Source: Coleophoma eucalyptorum (lineage: Eukaryota; Ascomycota; Leotiomycetes; Helotiales; Dermateaceae). Taken from it: DNA of 64,000 bases. Below, piece after piece: positions 11,890 to 23,099 of the stretch (positions are counted from its first letter, which is position 1; each line of letters begins with the position of its first letter). The notes under the pieces are model-generated. The model had not been told where the DNA came from, made no database searches, and worked only from the letters and a program-made list of their open reading frames with translations. Where the stretch lies: contig JALRME010000027.1 in the NCBI GenBank assembly GCA_026120035.1, forward strand, positions 496,001 to 560,000. The letters run 5' to 3'. The position numbers and the translations under genes are program-made.

Positions 11890-12516
11890 ATGGCTCTGGA
11901 GATCACCCCAGTATGTAACTGTTTTGCGACCCTCCCAACCATGTTTACTGACAAAGACCAGGCTGATCTTGCGGCCTTTCACGCGAAGCACCTCTCCGGA
12001 GCTTCAGTGACACACTTCTCGGAGAATTTCCTTGGCCCAGTGGAGGAGGAGAAGGAGTATTACGACGAAGAGTATGATGGTCTAGGCTACTACGCTGACG
12101 GCGTCAAGCGTACCCTCACAGACGAGCAGATTGCTATGTTTCGGCATTCAGAGATCGAGAGCATACTCAGAGAGCAACGACATGCGCGGGAAGCAAGAGA
12201 CGACAGCGAAGTGAGAGAGGCAAGCCCTGAGCAGCAGAACAACGGTGCAATAGAAGATGATGGCGAGAATGACGAGGGCGAGATCCTCGACACAAAGACA
12301 CCCGCGGTCTCGAAGCAGAAGAGGAAGAAGAAGGGCAAGAAAGGTGGTCAAGGCAAAAGTTTCTTCAAGCAGAATGTCAAGCCAGATTTGAGGAAAAGGA
12401 CTTGGGATAAAGTCGACAAAGGGCTGGATGATTTGGCTTATGACGACGCTGAAGGCGCCTCTGCTCAAGATCGTTCATCAGCACCACAACGAAGACGTAT
12501 CTCATATGACGACTGA
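11890..12516 (+). CDS. DUF3807-like conserved fungal protein
   Basis: Exons 11890-11910 and 11962-12516 give 191 residues starting MALEITPADLAAFHAKHL. The 51-nt intron (GTATGT...CCAG) is a multiple of three and has no stop, so an unspliced read would also be open; removing it gives the more regular helical start. A conserved block DGLGYYADGVKRTLTDEQIA leads into FRHSEIE, followed by an acidic/Glu-rich linker, a Lys-rich patch (KQKRKKKGKKGG) and FFKQNVKPDLRKRTWDKVD. I associate this architecture with the fungal DUF3807 family. The basic tail suggests nuclear or nucleolar localisation, but the function is unknown. Confidence 0.8.
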   Translation: MALEITPVCNCFATLPTMFTDKDQADLAAFHAKHLSGASVTHFSENFLGPVEEEKEYYDEEYDGLGYYADGVKRTLTDEQIAMFRHSEIESILREQRHAREARDDSEVREASPEQQNNGAIEDDGENDEGEILDTKTPAVSKQKRKKKGKKGGQGKSFFKQNVKPDLRKRTWDKVDKGLDDLAYDDAEGASAQDRSSAPQRRRISYDD

Positions 12517-13416
12517 GCTTCGGAAGGCTTGGTTTCTATACAGTTCTCGAGGATGCTCAAACAGAGCAGAAGGCTTCGCCTTACATGACCGCCAACTTTG
12601 AAGGACAGAAGCTAGTACATGATGATCGACACGGATATACACCGTAAAAATGGGTAAGCAGCAAGTCCCTTTTCATACCACCGAAATTACCTTCACGAGC
12701 AAATGATGAAACACCTAGTATCGTCATCCTTAGTCTTACCCTTACGGAAGACCTTAGGTGGATGATAGCTTGCTTGATTCTGCCTAAGGCTTCACGTTTG
12801 GTCTTGATGAAAAACTAATCTTCTCTCTGAACAAGCTCTAATCATCTGATTTGTTTCACCGGATACTTTGTAAGCATACGTTGACATAGAACACAGGACT
12901 GTGACATCGTTACGGTAGACGTATAAGAACTTCTCGCGACGTTTGAAGGATTGGAGGACATTACAAGACTTGTTTTACCATGATTTACTGTCGCCTGCCA
13001 TGAAAGCCGTTTTCTGGGTTGTCCGGTAGGGAAGCGCTTAAAGGATTGGGGGCTACTTTCTCCTTGCGATGGAAAACTTAACTTAACCAACGCAAGAATG
13101 CGAAGAAACAATGTGCCCGAAGAATAATGCTAAATCCACAAATCTCCATTTAAGAAAGAAACAATTCATCGAGTCTTCAAAAAATGACCATAAGTTCTTG
13201 GCAACGCCATTCAACCTAAGGCTCCCAAATGCATGCATGCAAAAGTGTCCGAGGGACACTTAGAAATAAGCATAAAAGGTGTCGACGTGCAACAATACCG
13301 ACCTCAAACACACGAACGAAACGACCGGGTGGAAACGAAACACCCCTCAATGCCAAGACTTTTCCACTCCCAACCTCATCCAGACCTCAACTCACAGCTG
13401 ACCGGGCACGTATACG
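12517..13416. other. Intergenic spacer
   Basis: About 900 bp holding the 3' end of the DUF3807 gene and the promoter/5' UTR of the ANCHR-like gene. The stretch from about 13280 to 13410 is C/A-rich and probably transcribed leader. No gene seen. Confidence 0.55.
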
Positions 13417-14754
13417 ATGGCACCGCAACCATCTAATGACCAAACCCTACTCGAGCGCTTGAATGCGCTGAAGAAATCTAGTATCCATTTAGACCCATCA
13501 AAGTAAAGTTTCTCTCCTTCTCACAATGTATCTCCTGTTTTTTTTTCCTCTGGAGACTCTGCACACGACATTAGGCCTCGCAACCCCGAGCTTACCGCTT
13601 CCTCGTGATATAGACCAGCATCGACAACACCAGTGATCCCCACACCGAATGCTCCAGATCGCGACTCCGACCTCTCAGCACGCCTGAGAAATCTTCGCAA
13701 TACCGCTTCAGCCGCATCTTCATCACCAGTTCCAGCCTCAGCTTCACCGCCCGGGGTAAGACCACGAGCATCCCAGCCCGGATCTGCACTAGCAACTCCA
13801 ACCATCTCGCCAAAGCCTAAATCCCTTAAGGATAATCATGGCTTTCAACCTCCACCGGACACCGCATCGCTGGGTGGAGAAAAGGGCTTGGAAGGTGATG
13901 CGGACCCAATCCTCACCGCATTGAACACTGAAGATAAGTCCCTGGATGAACTCCTGGCTGAGCTGGGAGGTAGCGATGGTGATGAGTTTTCCTGGAACCC
14001 TGATCCCGACGCTGAGGAAGGGGAGGAGATTAAAGCACTACTGAGGGAAGCGAGAGAGAGTTTACCTGATGTGCCACGAGAGACTAAAGAGAGGAAGGAG
14101 GACAAGGGGAAGGGGAGAGGTAAGGAGAGAGGGGAATATTTGACGAGGGATTTGGATATGTCCGTGTTTAAAGAAGATGAGGATGATGAAGCTGGAGAGG
14201 AAGAGGCGCAGGACGGGAATGAGAGGGATAGCAAGGCGACACGTGATCGAGAAGCTGAGGAGATTATTGCGCGGATGTTGGATGAAGTGAATCTGGAGAA
14301 GGTAAATACAGAGGTCGAGGATGAAGAGACGACTCAACCGGATAAGACTTCGTCGGGGCCAGAACGGCCGGGGGATAGCGAGACTCAACCATCACTCAAC
14401 CTCCCCTCTACACCTTCAACCCTCCCCTCACCCGCGTCCAACCCCTCAGAAGACGACGCCTTTGCATCCTCTATTGCGGCACGAATGGCCGCACTCTCCA
14501 ATCCACTCAATCTACCAGCAGTTCCGACCTTCCAACCAAGCTCGCAACCCAAACCCACAATGAAGAAGGTGTATACAGATGAGGAGATAGACAGTTGGTG
14601 TATTATCTGCCAGGATGATGCAACAATCAAGTGTCAAGGGTGTGAGGGTGATTTGTATTGTGCGAGGTGCTGGAAGGAGGGACACCTAGGGGAGAGTGCA
14701 GGGAGGGAGGAGAGGGGCCATTCATGGGTTAGGTTAGGGAAAGGAGGTAAGTAA
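13417..14754 (+). CDS. ANCHR (ZFYVE19)-like zinc-binding protein
   Basis: Exons 13417-13502 and 13614-14754 (intron 13503-13613, 111 nt) encode 408 residues. The N-terminus [12 protein letters not shown] resembles the Leu-rich MIM1-like helix of ANCHR. SLDDELLAEL-type helices and a long disordered acidic/Pro-Ser-rich middle follow. The C-terminus (about 353-408) is a compact Cys/His cluster with C-x2-C, C-x2-C and C-x2-C spacings in [17 protein letters not shown] and [12 protein letters not shown], a B-box-like zinc site closely resembling the human ANCHR end. The human protein delays cytokinetic abscission through ESCRT-III/VPS4 contacts; an equivalent role here is inference. The FYVE finger of the animal protein is not present. 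Confidence 0.75.
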
Positions 14755-14831
14755 GTAAATGAATGAAAGAAATTTTAATTATATTTCTGGGATCGTAATC
14801 ATTTTCAACGCTGCATTATACCAACCATGAT

Positions 14832-16007
14832 TTAGAACCCGAATAATCCTTTTCCCTCCACGGCTTTCTTGGGCAGTGGTACATTCGTAACGATATTCCC
14901 GACTTTAGCTTTGATCTCTGAGATGTGCACCAAGATCTCTTTCACTGCGGTAAATGCCTCCTTTTCCATCTTGCCCTGGGCAGATTCGATCATTTCCTCG
15001 CTTGGTGGGACCAAAGTCCAAGCGATGCTGATATGAAAGGCATCTGAAAAGTCCTCGGCCACTGTGGCGGGGATTTGGGACGAGTCGCCGTAAGCAGTTG
15101 TCCTTCTCCTCCTCGAACTTCCTTCGTGTTCTTTGGGGACTGTCTTCTTGTTGGAGTAGAGCTTCGGTTGGGCGTAGTCCTCACACACGCCATTGCAAAC
15201 CGCGAGCAAGCGATTCAGCCCATCCTCTCTCGGCCGCTCTAGTCTCAGCACCAGGAACCACCTCGTCTTCTCAAAGTTCGGCACCCAGTGAAGCCCAGAG
15301 ATTCTAGTGTCGAAACTTTGATTGATGTCAGTCACCTGTACGACGGCAACAAGTGGATATCCTCGACTGTCCACCGGTAACCGAAGGATATAGATAGATT
15401 CTAGGAAACTTACGGACGGATCTTGCATGACTTCATAGTCGTGAGGAGCGAGGAGCCGAAGTCATCTTTTTGGGGGGTGGATAGTCCCAGCGTGCGTGAG
15501 AGACTGATGTGCAGCGGTAGTGGAGCGCCCAGGTCACTGGTTAAGAGGGATTGGATATCGGTGGACGAGGCATCGAGGTCGGATATGATGGATGAGATCA
15601 GATTCGTTAATGCTTTGTGCTCTGTTGTCGACGGGTACCCTCGATCAAGTCAGTTTTTGCAGTCAGTTTTGGCAGCGTCCACATCATGGCCCTCCTTCTT
15701 TTCCTTCTTTCTCTTAAAGAAGAAGAATGTGAAACTTACACTCAATGTAAAGATGTGACGGCCAATTGCCCTGGACATGGGGCGTCACTCTCTTACGTCC
15801 ACCATGTAGACTCGGGTCATCGCGGGTGCTTAGGCGGATGGTTGAGGCGTAGAGATCATGGAATTTGGATGGCAGTGGAGGTAAGGCCGTTCCAGGGTTG
15901 TTTTCATTAGTGTCGTGTTTGCGCTTGAGAGTCTTGGATGAGGCGCAGATCGGTAGCAGCGGAACTTCCTTTTCCTCTTCAGATGATTCATAATCGACTA
16001 AAGCCAT
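14832..16007 (-). CDS. USB1: U6 snRNA phosphodiesterase USB1/MPN1
   Basis: Three exons (15740-16007, 15414-15639, 14832-15315) encode 325 residues. The two catalytic H-x-S tripeptides of the 2H phosphoesterase fold are in LPLHISLSRTLGL (His about 133) and DAFHISIAWTL (His about 259). Between them lies the family block WVPNFEKTRWFLVLRLERP. USB1 is a nuclear 3'-5' exonuclease that trims the oligo(U) tail of U6 snRNA and leaves a terminal cyclic phosphate. The N-terminal 60 residues are acidic and low in order, as in fungal homologues. The gene ends only 77 bp from the stop of the ANCHR-like gene, a tail-to-tail pair. Splice joins are supported by continuous homology-like sequence across both junctions. 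Confidence 0.92.
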
Positions 16008-17545
16008 GATGGGCTGTGGCGGCCTTAATCATCAAATTCACGTTTAGTACCTTGTCTTACACCACCTGTTTTGTTCAAGAACATGTGATGCGATGTGTGG
16101 TGATGTGATGTCACGGGCAAGGGAGCTAACATCCGGCTTGAAGAGTCGGACGATATGCAGATGACGCCCGGTTAGCTGGATCGCGTCGTGACAGGCTCGA
16201 AACTGGATAGTACTACTTTGTGGTGCAGTGCTACTGTACTGTACTCTCTCGGATCTGCACTCTCCTGTAGCTGTAGCTAGTCGCTCCAGGAACAAGCCCG
16301 TGCGTCGGTACAGTACTTTGTAAAAAAGCTTGGCGTCGACGGTTTTTCCCTCCACGACTTTCTCGCTTGCGGTGGCTTCGACGCTTCGTAGGTCCGCGTG
16401 TCCGGTCCCATTAAACAAGCCCTCCCGTTGCTATTTTTGAAGCAAGTGGGAATGTGTAGGATTCCAACATCTCGGGGTTGGCGGGCATGGGCCTGGGACG
16501 GCAGGATGGCATAGCATGGTATTCGGACATTAACTTATTACCTGCAACACTACTGTAGATGGACAGGATCGGGGTCCTTTGGCTCTTTTATTTATTTTTT
16601 CGATTGCCGGTGTTTACACAATAATGCTGAGTGGAATCACTGGTTCATGCGGGGATATGAGCGGGCCTAGACTCTATTCTCGCCCTTGATATATTGTTCC
16701 TTCTTATCAGCACGGCTAATTATTTAGATTATGTGCCCATGTAAGGAAGGCATCTGCAATCTCGCGTGGTGATGAGCTCCACGAACTCAACGACTTCAAC
16801 GTCCTGGCATGCATCCTTCAAGCGCTTTGCTCTGGCTCAGTGCAATGCCGCAATGTCCCAACCCATTCCATGCCCCCAAGACTCCCGACTCCCGATCTAG
16901 AATGTCAGGGACGCGAGCTTGACGAGGGCACACAACGTCAGCTGTGGGCCGGATCGTCTGTACAGAGCTTGGGACTGGACCGCAGCCAAACCTTAACCGA
17001 CTGGGCTGGCCACGCGGGTGCAAAGCCTGTCCCCCGCTAGTCTGCTTTGGGCCGCTTCTCTCCGCGTCTTCCGTGCGTCGTCTGATGTCATTCGCTGACG
17101 ACCCTGGGTCCCCTTCTGCCTGCTGGGCTCTTCCACGAGGATTCGGGATGGAGGGGGGGGGGGGGGATGAATGGGACGAGAGGAAGAATTGGCATACGAA
17201 CCACTTCGACTCAGCCAACACATGAATAATTTTACCAGAACGAGCAGGCCAACTGTAAAATCCCCTCAGCCCGATCTCCCGCGTCGGTCCCTGCATCTTG
17301 GACTCGCTACAAATACAACTGACTCTGCCAGTTCATCACCCGTCACCTACACCTACTTTTTGTCCAATCCACTACTTACTTACCTATATCTCCAGCCTTA
17401 AGAACACAACAAACCCCTCCGCAACCTCGACTTCATCATCCCTCTACTGCGATTGCAACTCAACTCTAACTTTCTCCCTCCTTCTCCCATCGTATACCCA
17501 TCCGTCACACCCTTGGATCTAGCACGCGAGCGCCAATCACACATC
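16008..17545. other. Long intergenic region between USB1 and PAL1
   Basis: About 1.5 kb. It contains a GATG-rich stretch at 16080-16115, repeated TACTGTAC words near 16230-16245, a G14 homopolymer at 17153-17166, and C/T-rich leader sequence from 17330 to 17545 that fits a transcribed 5' UTR of PAL1. No gene supported. Confidence 0.6.
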
Positions 17546-18853
17546 ATGGTTGAAGATAAGCAGTGGGTAAGTCTTACGCGCATGGGTTCCACCTTGACCC
17601 TTCGACATTTCGTCATTCTCCCAAGCTAGAACCATCAGCTCTCAACCAACTTGTTTGTCTAACCGCTTGCACAGGCACAGAAATATCTTCTGGACCCTCT
17701 CACAGCTCCCGAGCCAAGTCAGGAAACCGGTCCTGGCTCCCATTTTACCAAGCCCGCCTCGCGGTCATCCTCCTCCAGCACTTCAAAAGGACCGTCGTCA
17801 CGCCAGTCCAGCTCTTCTTCCCACCACAAGACTGCTTCTCACCACAAGACTCCTTCTGTCACCCTCACAAAGTCCCCTCAGCCCAGTAATTACCCAACTC
17901 CACCTTCTTCCGCCAGTCCAACCCGATCTTCCTTCCACCCATCCAACCCCTACGCTGCTTCCAACCGTCTATCATCATCGGCCTTCAGCGGATACTCGGC
18001 ATCGACTCGTATTCGCAGCCCAACACTCGAAGCACCTGCACAAGGGACATCAAGAAGACGTGGTAGCTCGTTGACCGAACGATTTGCCGGCGATATGTCT
18101 CACAGACCACTGGATCAGCTTCGCCAGCATTCTAAGAAAGCCGACCGATCACCACATTTGAAGAAAAAGCATCTTCCTGGGGCTGATTCTATCGATATTC
18201 TTGATGCCTCCATGTACGGAGGTCCTTACCATCACGAAGGACCTTACGATGCAACCCTTCTAGCCCGCAATACAAGTTATAAGACGTCTCCCGTAGCTGC
18301 AACCGAAAGCACCAATGCGGAAGCTATCAGAGCAACTCCACGGGAGAACATCAGAGACGCCATCGAGAAACACGTTCCTCTCCAGGGTGTTGCTGTCATC
18401 CCACCCGGATTTCTTGGTACAGATGGGAAGCCAATGCAATATAAAGAAGGAGCAGATCTCATGAGAGAAGAAGACGCTGCTGGCGGAGCTTACAAGCGAT
18501 GGCCTGGCGAGAAATACCACCCCGACGACCTCAAGGGCAAGGGTGAGCCTTCATTCTTGGTTGAGCGCGCATTGAAAGAGCAGAAGCACGACCACCGACG
18601 TGTGATGTCCGATGGTACTGCCGCCTACGAGATGACCTCACCAAGATCTAGACCAACCACAACCCGCACCCGCAGCGGTGGCTACGAAGCCGTCAACAAC
18701 GGCACTGGTTCTTCCACCGGCAAGGACAATGGTACCAGCTACGGTGAATACGAGAGCGGCATACGAAGAAGCAATACCACCGGCGGAAGAATTAGTGGAT
18801 TGAAGCGCAGACTTGGCAGTTTGCGACGAAGCAAGAAGACTACTGAGGTTTAA
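17546..18853 (+). CDS. PAL1: Pal1-family cell morphology protein
   Basis: Exon 1 is 17546-17566 (MVEDKQW) and exon 2 is 17675-18853; the total is 399 residues. The acceptor region reads GCACAGGCACAG, so the exon could also start two codons later (tandem acceptor). The Pal1 signature is the block DSIDILDASMYGGPYHHEGP followed by YDATLLARN at about 195-225. The first 170 residues are Ser/Thr/His-rich and disordered, and the C-terminus is basic (GLKRRLGSLRRSKK). In fission yeast Pal1 sits at the cell cortex at growing tips and endocytic patches and maintains cylindrical shape; the same peripheral role is expected here. Confidence 0.9.
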
Positions 18854-19736
18854 TTGTTTGACCGAACAGCGTGCAAGTTTATGAAAGAGATTGAATGATA
18901 TTAGTTAAATGGAGCGACGACCCCAAATGGGCGACTTTGAGTTATTCGGCCTGCGAGAAATCCTACTTCTAAATATTACTGGCAAACATGCGCCTTTCTC
19001 TTTTGTCGCAACAATCAACCACGTTATATCTACAACTAGCTCCATGGCCTTCTTCTGCCGTGAAATTTGAGGCACCTCGGCAAAGCTGAGAGGCGCCAAT
19101 TACAATTGGGAATACATACGGGATTGCTTGTAACGAGTATGAGTCGGAGTTTTGGGGGAACATTCAATATTGCTTTATATACACCAAAAGTGTTTAGTCC
19201 ATATATATCAGGAAACGCTTAAATGAATGAAATGCCAAATTATCTAGAGCTTGTAGAGCTTCAAAGGCTGATTGAGAATAAAGTGTCATGTCTTTCATCG
19301 TCCGCTCGCTTCGCTTGTTCTTTAGTGTCCGTCTCCCATGAAGCACCACTACCTCTAAGGTAGATTATCCTAGACGCCAAGCTAAGTGTATAACAAAAAT
19401 AAAAGGTCTCATAACATGATCAAAATGCTGTCGGCCCGCTACCTTACATAACCCAAGCATTTCCCCCCGCTTACCAACTGAAAAAAAGTTGGGGGAAAAA
19501 GTTGAAGCTCGTGTTCCGCGAGGAAGGTTCGTTAAGTAGCGTCGCTGGACAAACAAAGGGATTATGACCCATTCTGGGCCTCACCCGGTTCCAACCCTAA
19601 ACAGAGAAAAAAGCTAATGATTAAGTGATCCTATATCGTCTATCTGTTTTGGGTAAAACGTAACATACTCTCAACGTTTTCATCGCTGCTACTCTGGCGC
19701 TCAGGTCCGGACTCGGTTTCATTGCCGGTGTGCTCG
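18854..19736. other. Intergenic spacer downstream of PAL1
   Basis: Roughly 880 bp, AT-rich, with no convincing reading frame. It holds the 3' end of PAL1 and, at the right, the 3' end of the small membrane-protein gene. Confidence 0.55.
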
Positions 19737-20063
19737 CTAACGGGAGCTAGCTTGAGCTTGAGCTTGAGCTTGAGCTGGCGTGCGTTGCATTGCACTAATT
19801 GCTACCACGATACTCAAAATCGCTAGCAAAGTACCGAGGGTGCCTATGATGATGTTTATTGTATTGTCTTGTGTGAGGTGGATTTCGCGGGAGATATGTT
19901 GTTGCTGGGAGAGGTGAAGAGAAATCGTGGTTGAACGGTGAGGATTTAGGGTAGGTTGGGATGTGGGAGCTGCACGGGAAAGGAACGTCGTTAGCTGGTG
20001 TCTGTCTCTAGCTATGTATCGGGGGAGCTTTTCGTGAGGAAGTAGAGAGTTTTTCTTACCCAT
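19737..20063 (-). CDS. Small single-pass membrane protein with a 4-nt first exon
   Basis: Reading leftward, ATGG (20060-20063) is followed by a canonical donor GTAAGA. An acceptor GTGCAG at 19975-19970 rejoins the frame at 19969, giving MAPTSQPTLNP and a 78-residue product (exon 2 19737-19969). Without splicing the frame is also open from the same ATG, giving a longer 108-residue N-terminus. Residues about 39-63 (IIIGTLGTLLAILSIVVAIS) form one transmembrane helix, preceded by a polar segment HLTQDNTIN. The C-terminus is an Ala-Gln dipeptide repeat encoded by tandem hexanucleotides. The function is unknown. The spliced form looks more protein-like, but this is inference. Confidence 0.5.
   Translation of the reverse strand: MGKKNSLLPHEKLPRYIARDRHQLTTFLSRAAPTSQPTLNPHRSTTISLHLSQQQHISREIHLTQDNTINIIIGTLGTLLAILSIVVAISAMQRTPAQAQAQAQASSR
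19746..19775. repeat. Hexanucleotide microsatellite (GCTTGA)n
   Basis: About four tandem copies of GCTTGA encode the AQAQAQAQ tail of the small membrane protein on the minus strand. Copy number is probably variable. Confidence 0.7.
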
Positions 20064-21936
20064 TTTTGGGAAATATAACGGAAGCGTTTGCTGTGTATGG
20101 AAATAAGAAAAGGACGAGAGCAAAAGCTCGCTCCATGGTTTTTGACTTCATATATTGACTGCATATGCCAAGCCTCTGGTACTTGATCAGCCTTGACTGC
20201 AGGGTGCGGAGTAAACAAGGGTTGTCGAGACCACTTGACGATCGATGGCGGTTACTCAGCCACCTCGGATAATCATTCATTGGAATTTTACCTCGTAATC
20301 CAGCTGCACCCTTCTCAGATATGTTGAGCCTCATCGCCGGTTTGTTCTGACTCTGCTTGCATCCAGTCACGCCAGTTCCGATTACGGAAGTACGTGTGGT
20401 TTGTTGCGGCACGGAGAAACTCCACAGATGATAACCTTAGGCGCGTCAATTTGATGCAATTTATATCCAGTAGTGACATACTGTAAGCTCAGCCAGTAAC
20501 CGAGTCAGATCCAAGCATTGTTTTGCTTTAAAGCATTACGATTGTCGCGAGATATTTAAGTTATTGGTCTAAGGCCCCCCCCCCCTATCTGCTTCTCAGG
20601 CCATATACAGTGTTTCTGACTTTTATAATAGGTGTTTTTGGTGTAATACATAGCAATCAAAAGGTCTTGCGATTCTCAATGTTTCTTGCGTACTCGACAC
20701 GGAAAAGCAGTTAAGACCTGCGAGACTCTGTGGAGAGCTCGCTTAATGGTGAGTGAGTTTGCCAGTATCAATAACCTGCTCAATGGTTGTTAACAGTGTG
20801 GTTGATTGAGGCGATATCGAGAACAATGCCCTAAGTCTCGTAAGAACTAATACAACAATCTGTAGTGCCAATCAATATATATTGAGCATCTATCAAGGTA
20901 TTCTCACATACCTGCTCGATCAGTCACTCCTCGGTATACAGACCTTCCTCAATTGAGGCGATCACGACATGTATACACGTGTCGACTTTAATTGATGCAG
21001 CGAAACAATGGTTGATTGGCATATCCGGATGACTTTCAAAGATATAAGTGACTTTCCTCTTCCAGATAAATACAGGCAAGACCAAGAGATATGACAAAAA
21101 GCTTTCAAGTACCAACATATCTTGTACATCTAATCTGTTGAAAGAAGGTCTCTTCTGAATGGTTAAACAAAATGTGTACTTTCGTCCATAGAAAAGACAT
21201 TTTCAAAAACTTGAGCAAGTCCAGGTATGAATAATCAAGAAAAACCGTGTCTTCATTCTGGTCTTTCATTGACACTAGTAAAGCGATCTCTGTTTATGCG
21301 TGGAAGTCCGTCGCAACAACCTTTTATCGCCAGTCTGAGCATCAAGGTCTCTCTCTCCAGACCTTGAAAAGTGACTGACACTTCTAGTTTGCTTTCTCCT
21401 AGCACTATCCGTACAGTCCGCACCTCCAAAACTTTTTAGCTGGTACTCTAATTCCCTGTCCACCTTCCTCACTCAGAGCCACAGAAACCAAGAGCCTGGA
21501 ACATAAGACGAAGTACTTTAATTGAGCAGACCGGCGGGCCCCACTCAATAATGACTTCATATAAAACACACTTCGAGAAGATTGATAGTTGCTTGTTTGT
21601 TTTGTATTATCGGTGCCACTCGCTTTTGTCTCCAGATCAAGAGCTTCCCATATTTCTGCTAGGAGTGCAAACCCTGGTGATATGGGAGACGATACTTGGG
21701 AGCTCGTATTTGTCGCTAAGTAACAATCCCGAAAAATAATGTAATCAAATGCTCCCCTACTATCCTTGGCGGCACCTGAGGTAATAAGACCTTTCTTGAT
21801 AAAGATCTGAAATATGATGTATTGACCGCTCCCTAAATTGTAGGTCCTCCTAAACGCCAGTTGATTCCATGCCGCCATTTTGTGTGGTTCCGCTGAAACT
21901 ACCATCCTTGAATGACTAATAAGCCATATAAAAAGC
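20064..21936. other. Long gene-poor interval
   Basis: About 1.9 kb between the small membrane protein and TAF9. It contains a C11 homopolymer at 20575-20585 and several short AT-rich stretches. The longer frames here (for example on the minus strand at 20056-20412 and 21405-22079) overlap leader sequence or TAF9 and have unnatural composition. I see no gene or RNA. Confidence 0.5.
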
Positions 21937-22680
21937 TTACTCTTCCTTCTCCATGTCCTCATCACCATCACCGCCAAAGAGATCCTCCATCCTGCCTCCA
22001 TCTTCAGCTTCAACTCCTTCTTCCTCGGTAGCCTCAATTCCTTCCATGCCATCAGCCTGCTCATCATCATCCTCGACATCCCATTCCTCCTTCAAGCCCC
22101 ATGGTACACCAGTCAAGACAAATCTTTCATTCGGTAACCTAACTCCCCATTCATTCTGTAGTACTCTTGGTAAGGCCACTTGGTTCCGTTTCTGTGCCGT
22201 CTCAAGCAAGAACGTTTTGTTCAAACCTCCACCATTGCTGCCGCTAAACTGATACTGCAGACGACTCGAGATTGCAAGTTGTACAGCAGTCGCGCTGACC
22301 TGACCATCTGCATCCTTGAATCCACCACCAGGAGGCGCATCGCGTGCTCGTGTTTGTTGTGAGACGTAGGCATCGGAAGAGAGATGAAGTGCGTCGGATA
22401 AGATAGATGAGGAATGTCTGTATGCGAAATCAAGTAACTGAAGAGGGACACGTTCTTGGTAGGCTGTCACCCCAAGAGAGGAGAGGAGCATGTGGATGAG
22501 TCGGGCATCTCTAGGGCGCTTCGAGAGACCATTATCTTGCAGGGAAGTCATTGGTATGGCTGGTTGGGCAGGCTGAGGTGCGCTTGCAGACTGTGATGGG
22601 GCAGCTGCAGGCTGTGGAGGAGGAGAGGCAGAGGTTCTGCCATTGGTTTGGGGAGCAGCATCGCCGTTGACTTCAGCCAT
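21937..22680 (-). CDS. TAF9: TFIID/SAGA subunit TAF9
   Basis: A single exon of 247 residues starting MAEVNGDAAP; an ATG nine codons upstream is less likely. After a Pro/Ala/Gln-rich leader, residues about 55-120 form the TAF9 histone fold: SKRPRDARLIHMLLSSLGVT, then YQERVPLQLLDFAYRHS and ILSDALHLSSDAY. The conserved TAF9 segment ending NERFVLTGVPWGLKEEW follows, and the C-terminus is very acidic. TAF9 pairs with TAF6 in TFIID and SAGA at Pol II promoters. It is divergently transcribed from HIS4 with 419 bp between start codons. Confidence 0.95.
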   Translation of the reverse strand: MAEVNGDAAPQTNGRTSASPPPQPAAAPSQSASAPQPAQPAIPMTSLQDNGLSKRPRDARLIHMLLSSLGVTAYQERVPLQLLDFAYRHSSSILSDALHLSSDAYVSQQTRARDAPPGGGFKDADGQVSATAVQLAISSRLQYQFSGSNGGGLNKTFLLETAQKRNQVALPRVLQNEWGVRLPNERFVLTGVPWGLKEEWDVEDDDEQADGMEGIEATEEEGVEAEDGGRMEDLFGGDGDEDMEKEE

Positions 22681-23099
22681 GATGCTAGATTGTTGCGAGC
22701 AGTTCAAAAGCTAGGCTGTGAGCTGCAATCTGCGACCTTCCCACAAAATCGACTTGACCGAAGTAATGGAGCGAGTTTGTTCGCTCTCAAATTTCGAAAT
22801 ACTGCTGGTCGTACCGCCGTGTCCTCCGTAAGTTCAGAAACGGGTTCGTGGTGGTTGAGCTGCAGGCGCAAAGATGCGAAAGGCACAGGAGAACGCGAAA
22901 GCCCAGGGCCGACGTGATGGTGTTCGGGTTATGCTTAAATCCTTCGCCCAATCAACTGCCGCTTATCTTTCACACCGACGGATGTTGATCGAAAGACCCC
23001 GCCATCGGACTCAGCTAAAATATTTTGTGTAGATAGAGTCATCATCCCACCTCGCTCGCTCCACTTCCTCTCCTTCTTTCTTAACAACCATTTCTAGCC
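22681..23099. promoter_or_regulatory. Shared divergent promoter of TAF9 and HIS4
   Basis: This 419-bp interval must drive both genes. It contains a CCAAT box at 22948-22952 and a GAGTCA (TGACTC on the other strand) at 23036-23041, the core of a Gcn4/CPC1 general amino-acid-control site, 59 bp from the HIS4 ATG. A pyrimidine-rich leader follows to 23099. Confidence 0.7.
23036..23041 (-). promoter_or_regulatory. Putative Gcn4/CPC1 binding site (TGACTC core)
   Basis: GAGTCA on the + strand is the reverse complement of TGACTC. Histidine genes are classical targets of the Gcn4/CPC1 cross-pathway regulator. The position just upstream of HIS4 fits, but a hexamer can occur by chance. Confidence 0.5.

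Noticed and set aside
16080..16115. Run of TGATG words suggesting snoRNA C boxes
   Set aside because: No matching CTGA D box or terminal stem was found at proper spacing.
20056..20412. 118-codon minus-strand frame
   Set aside because: It ends inside the leader of the small membrane protein and has no domain or hydrophobic pattern consistent with a gene; probably 5' UTR.
21405..22079. 224-codon minus-strand frame beginning MSRMMMSRLMAWKEL
   Set aside because: It overlaps TAF9 in another frame and is rich in Met, Arg and Lys in the way a shadow of an acidic/Ser-rich coding region would be.
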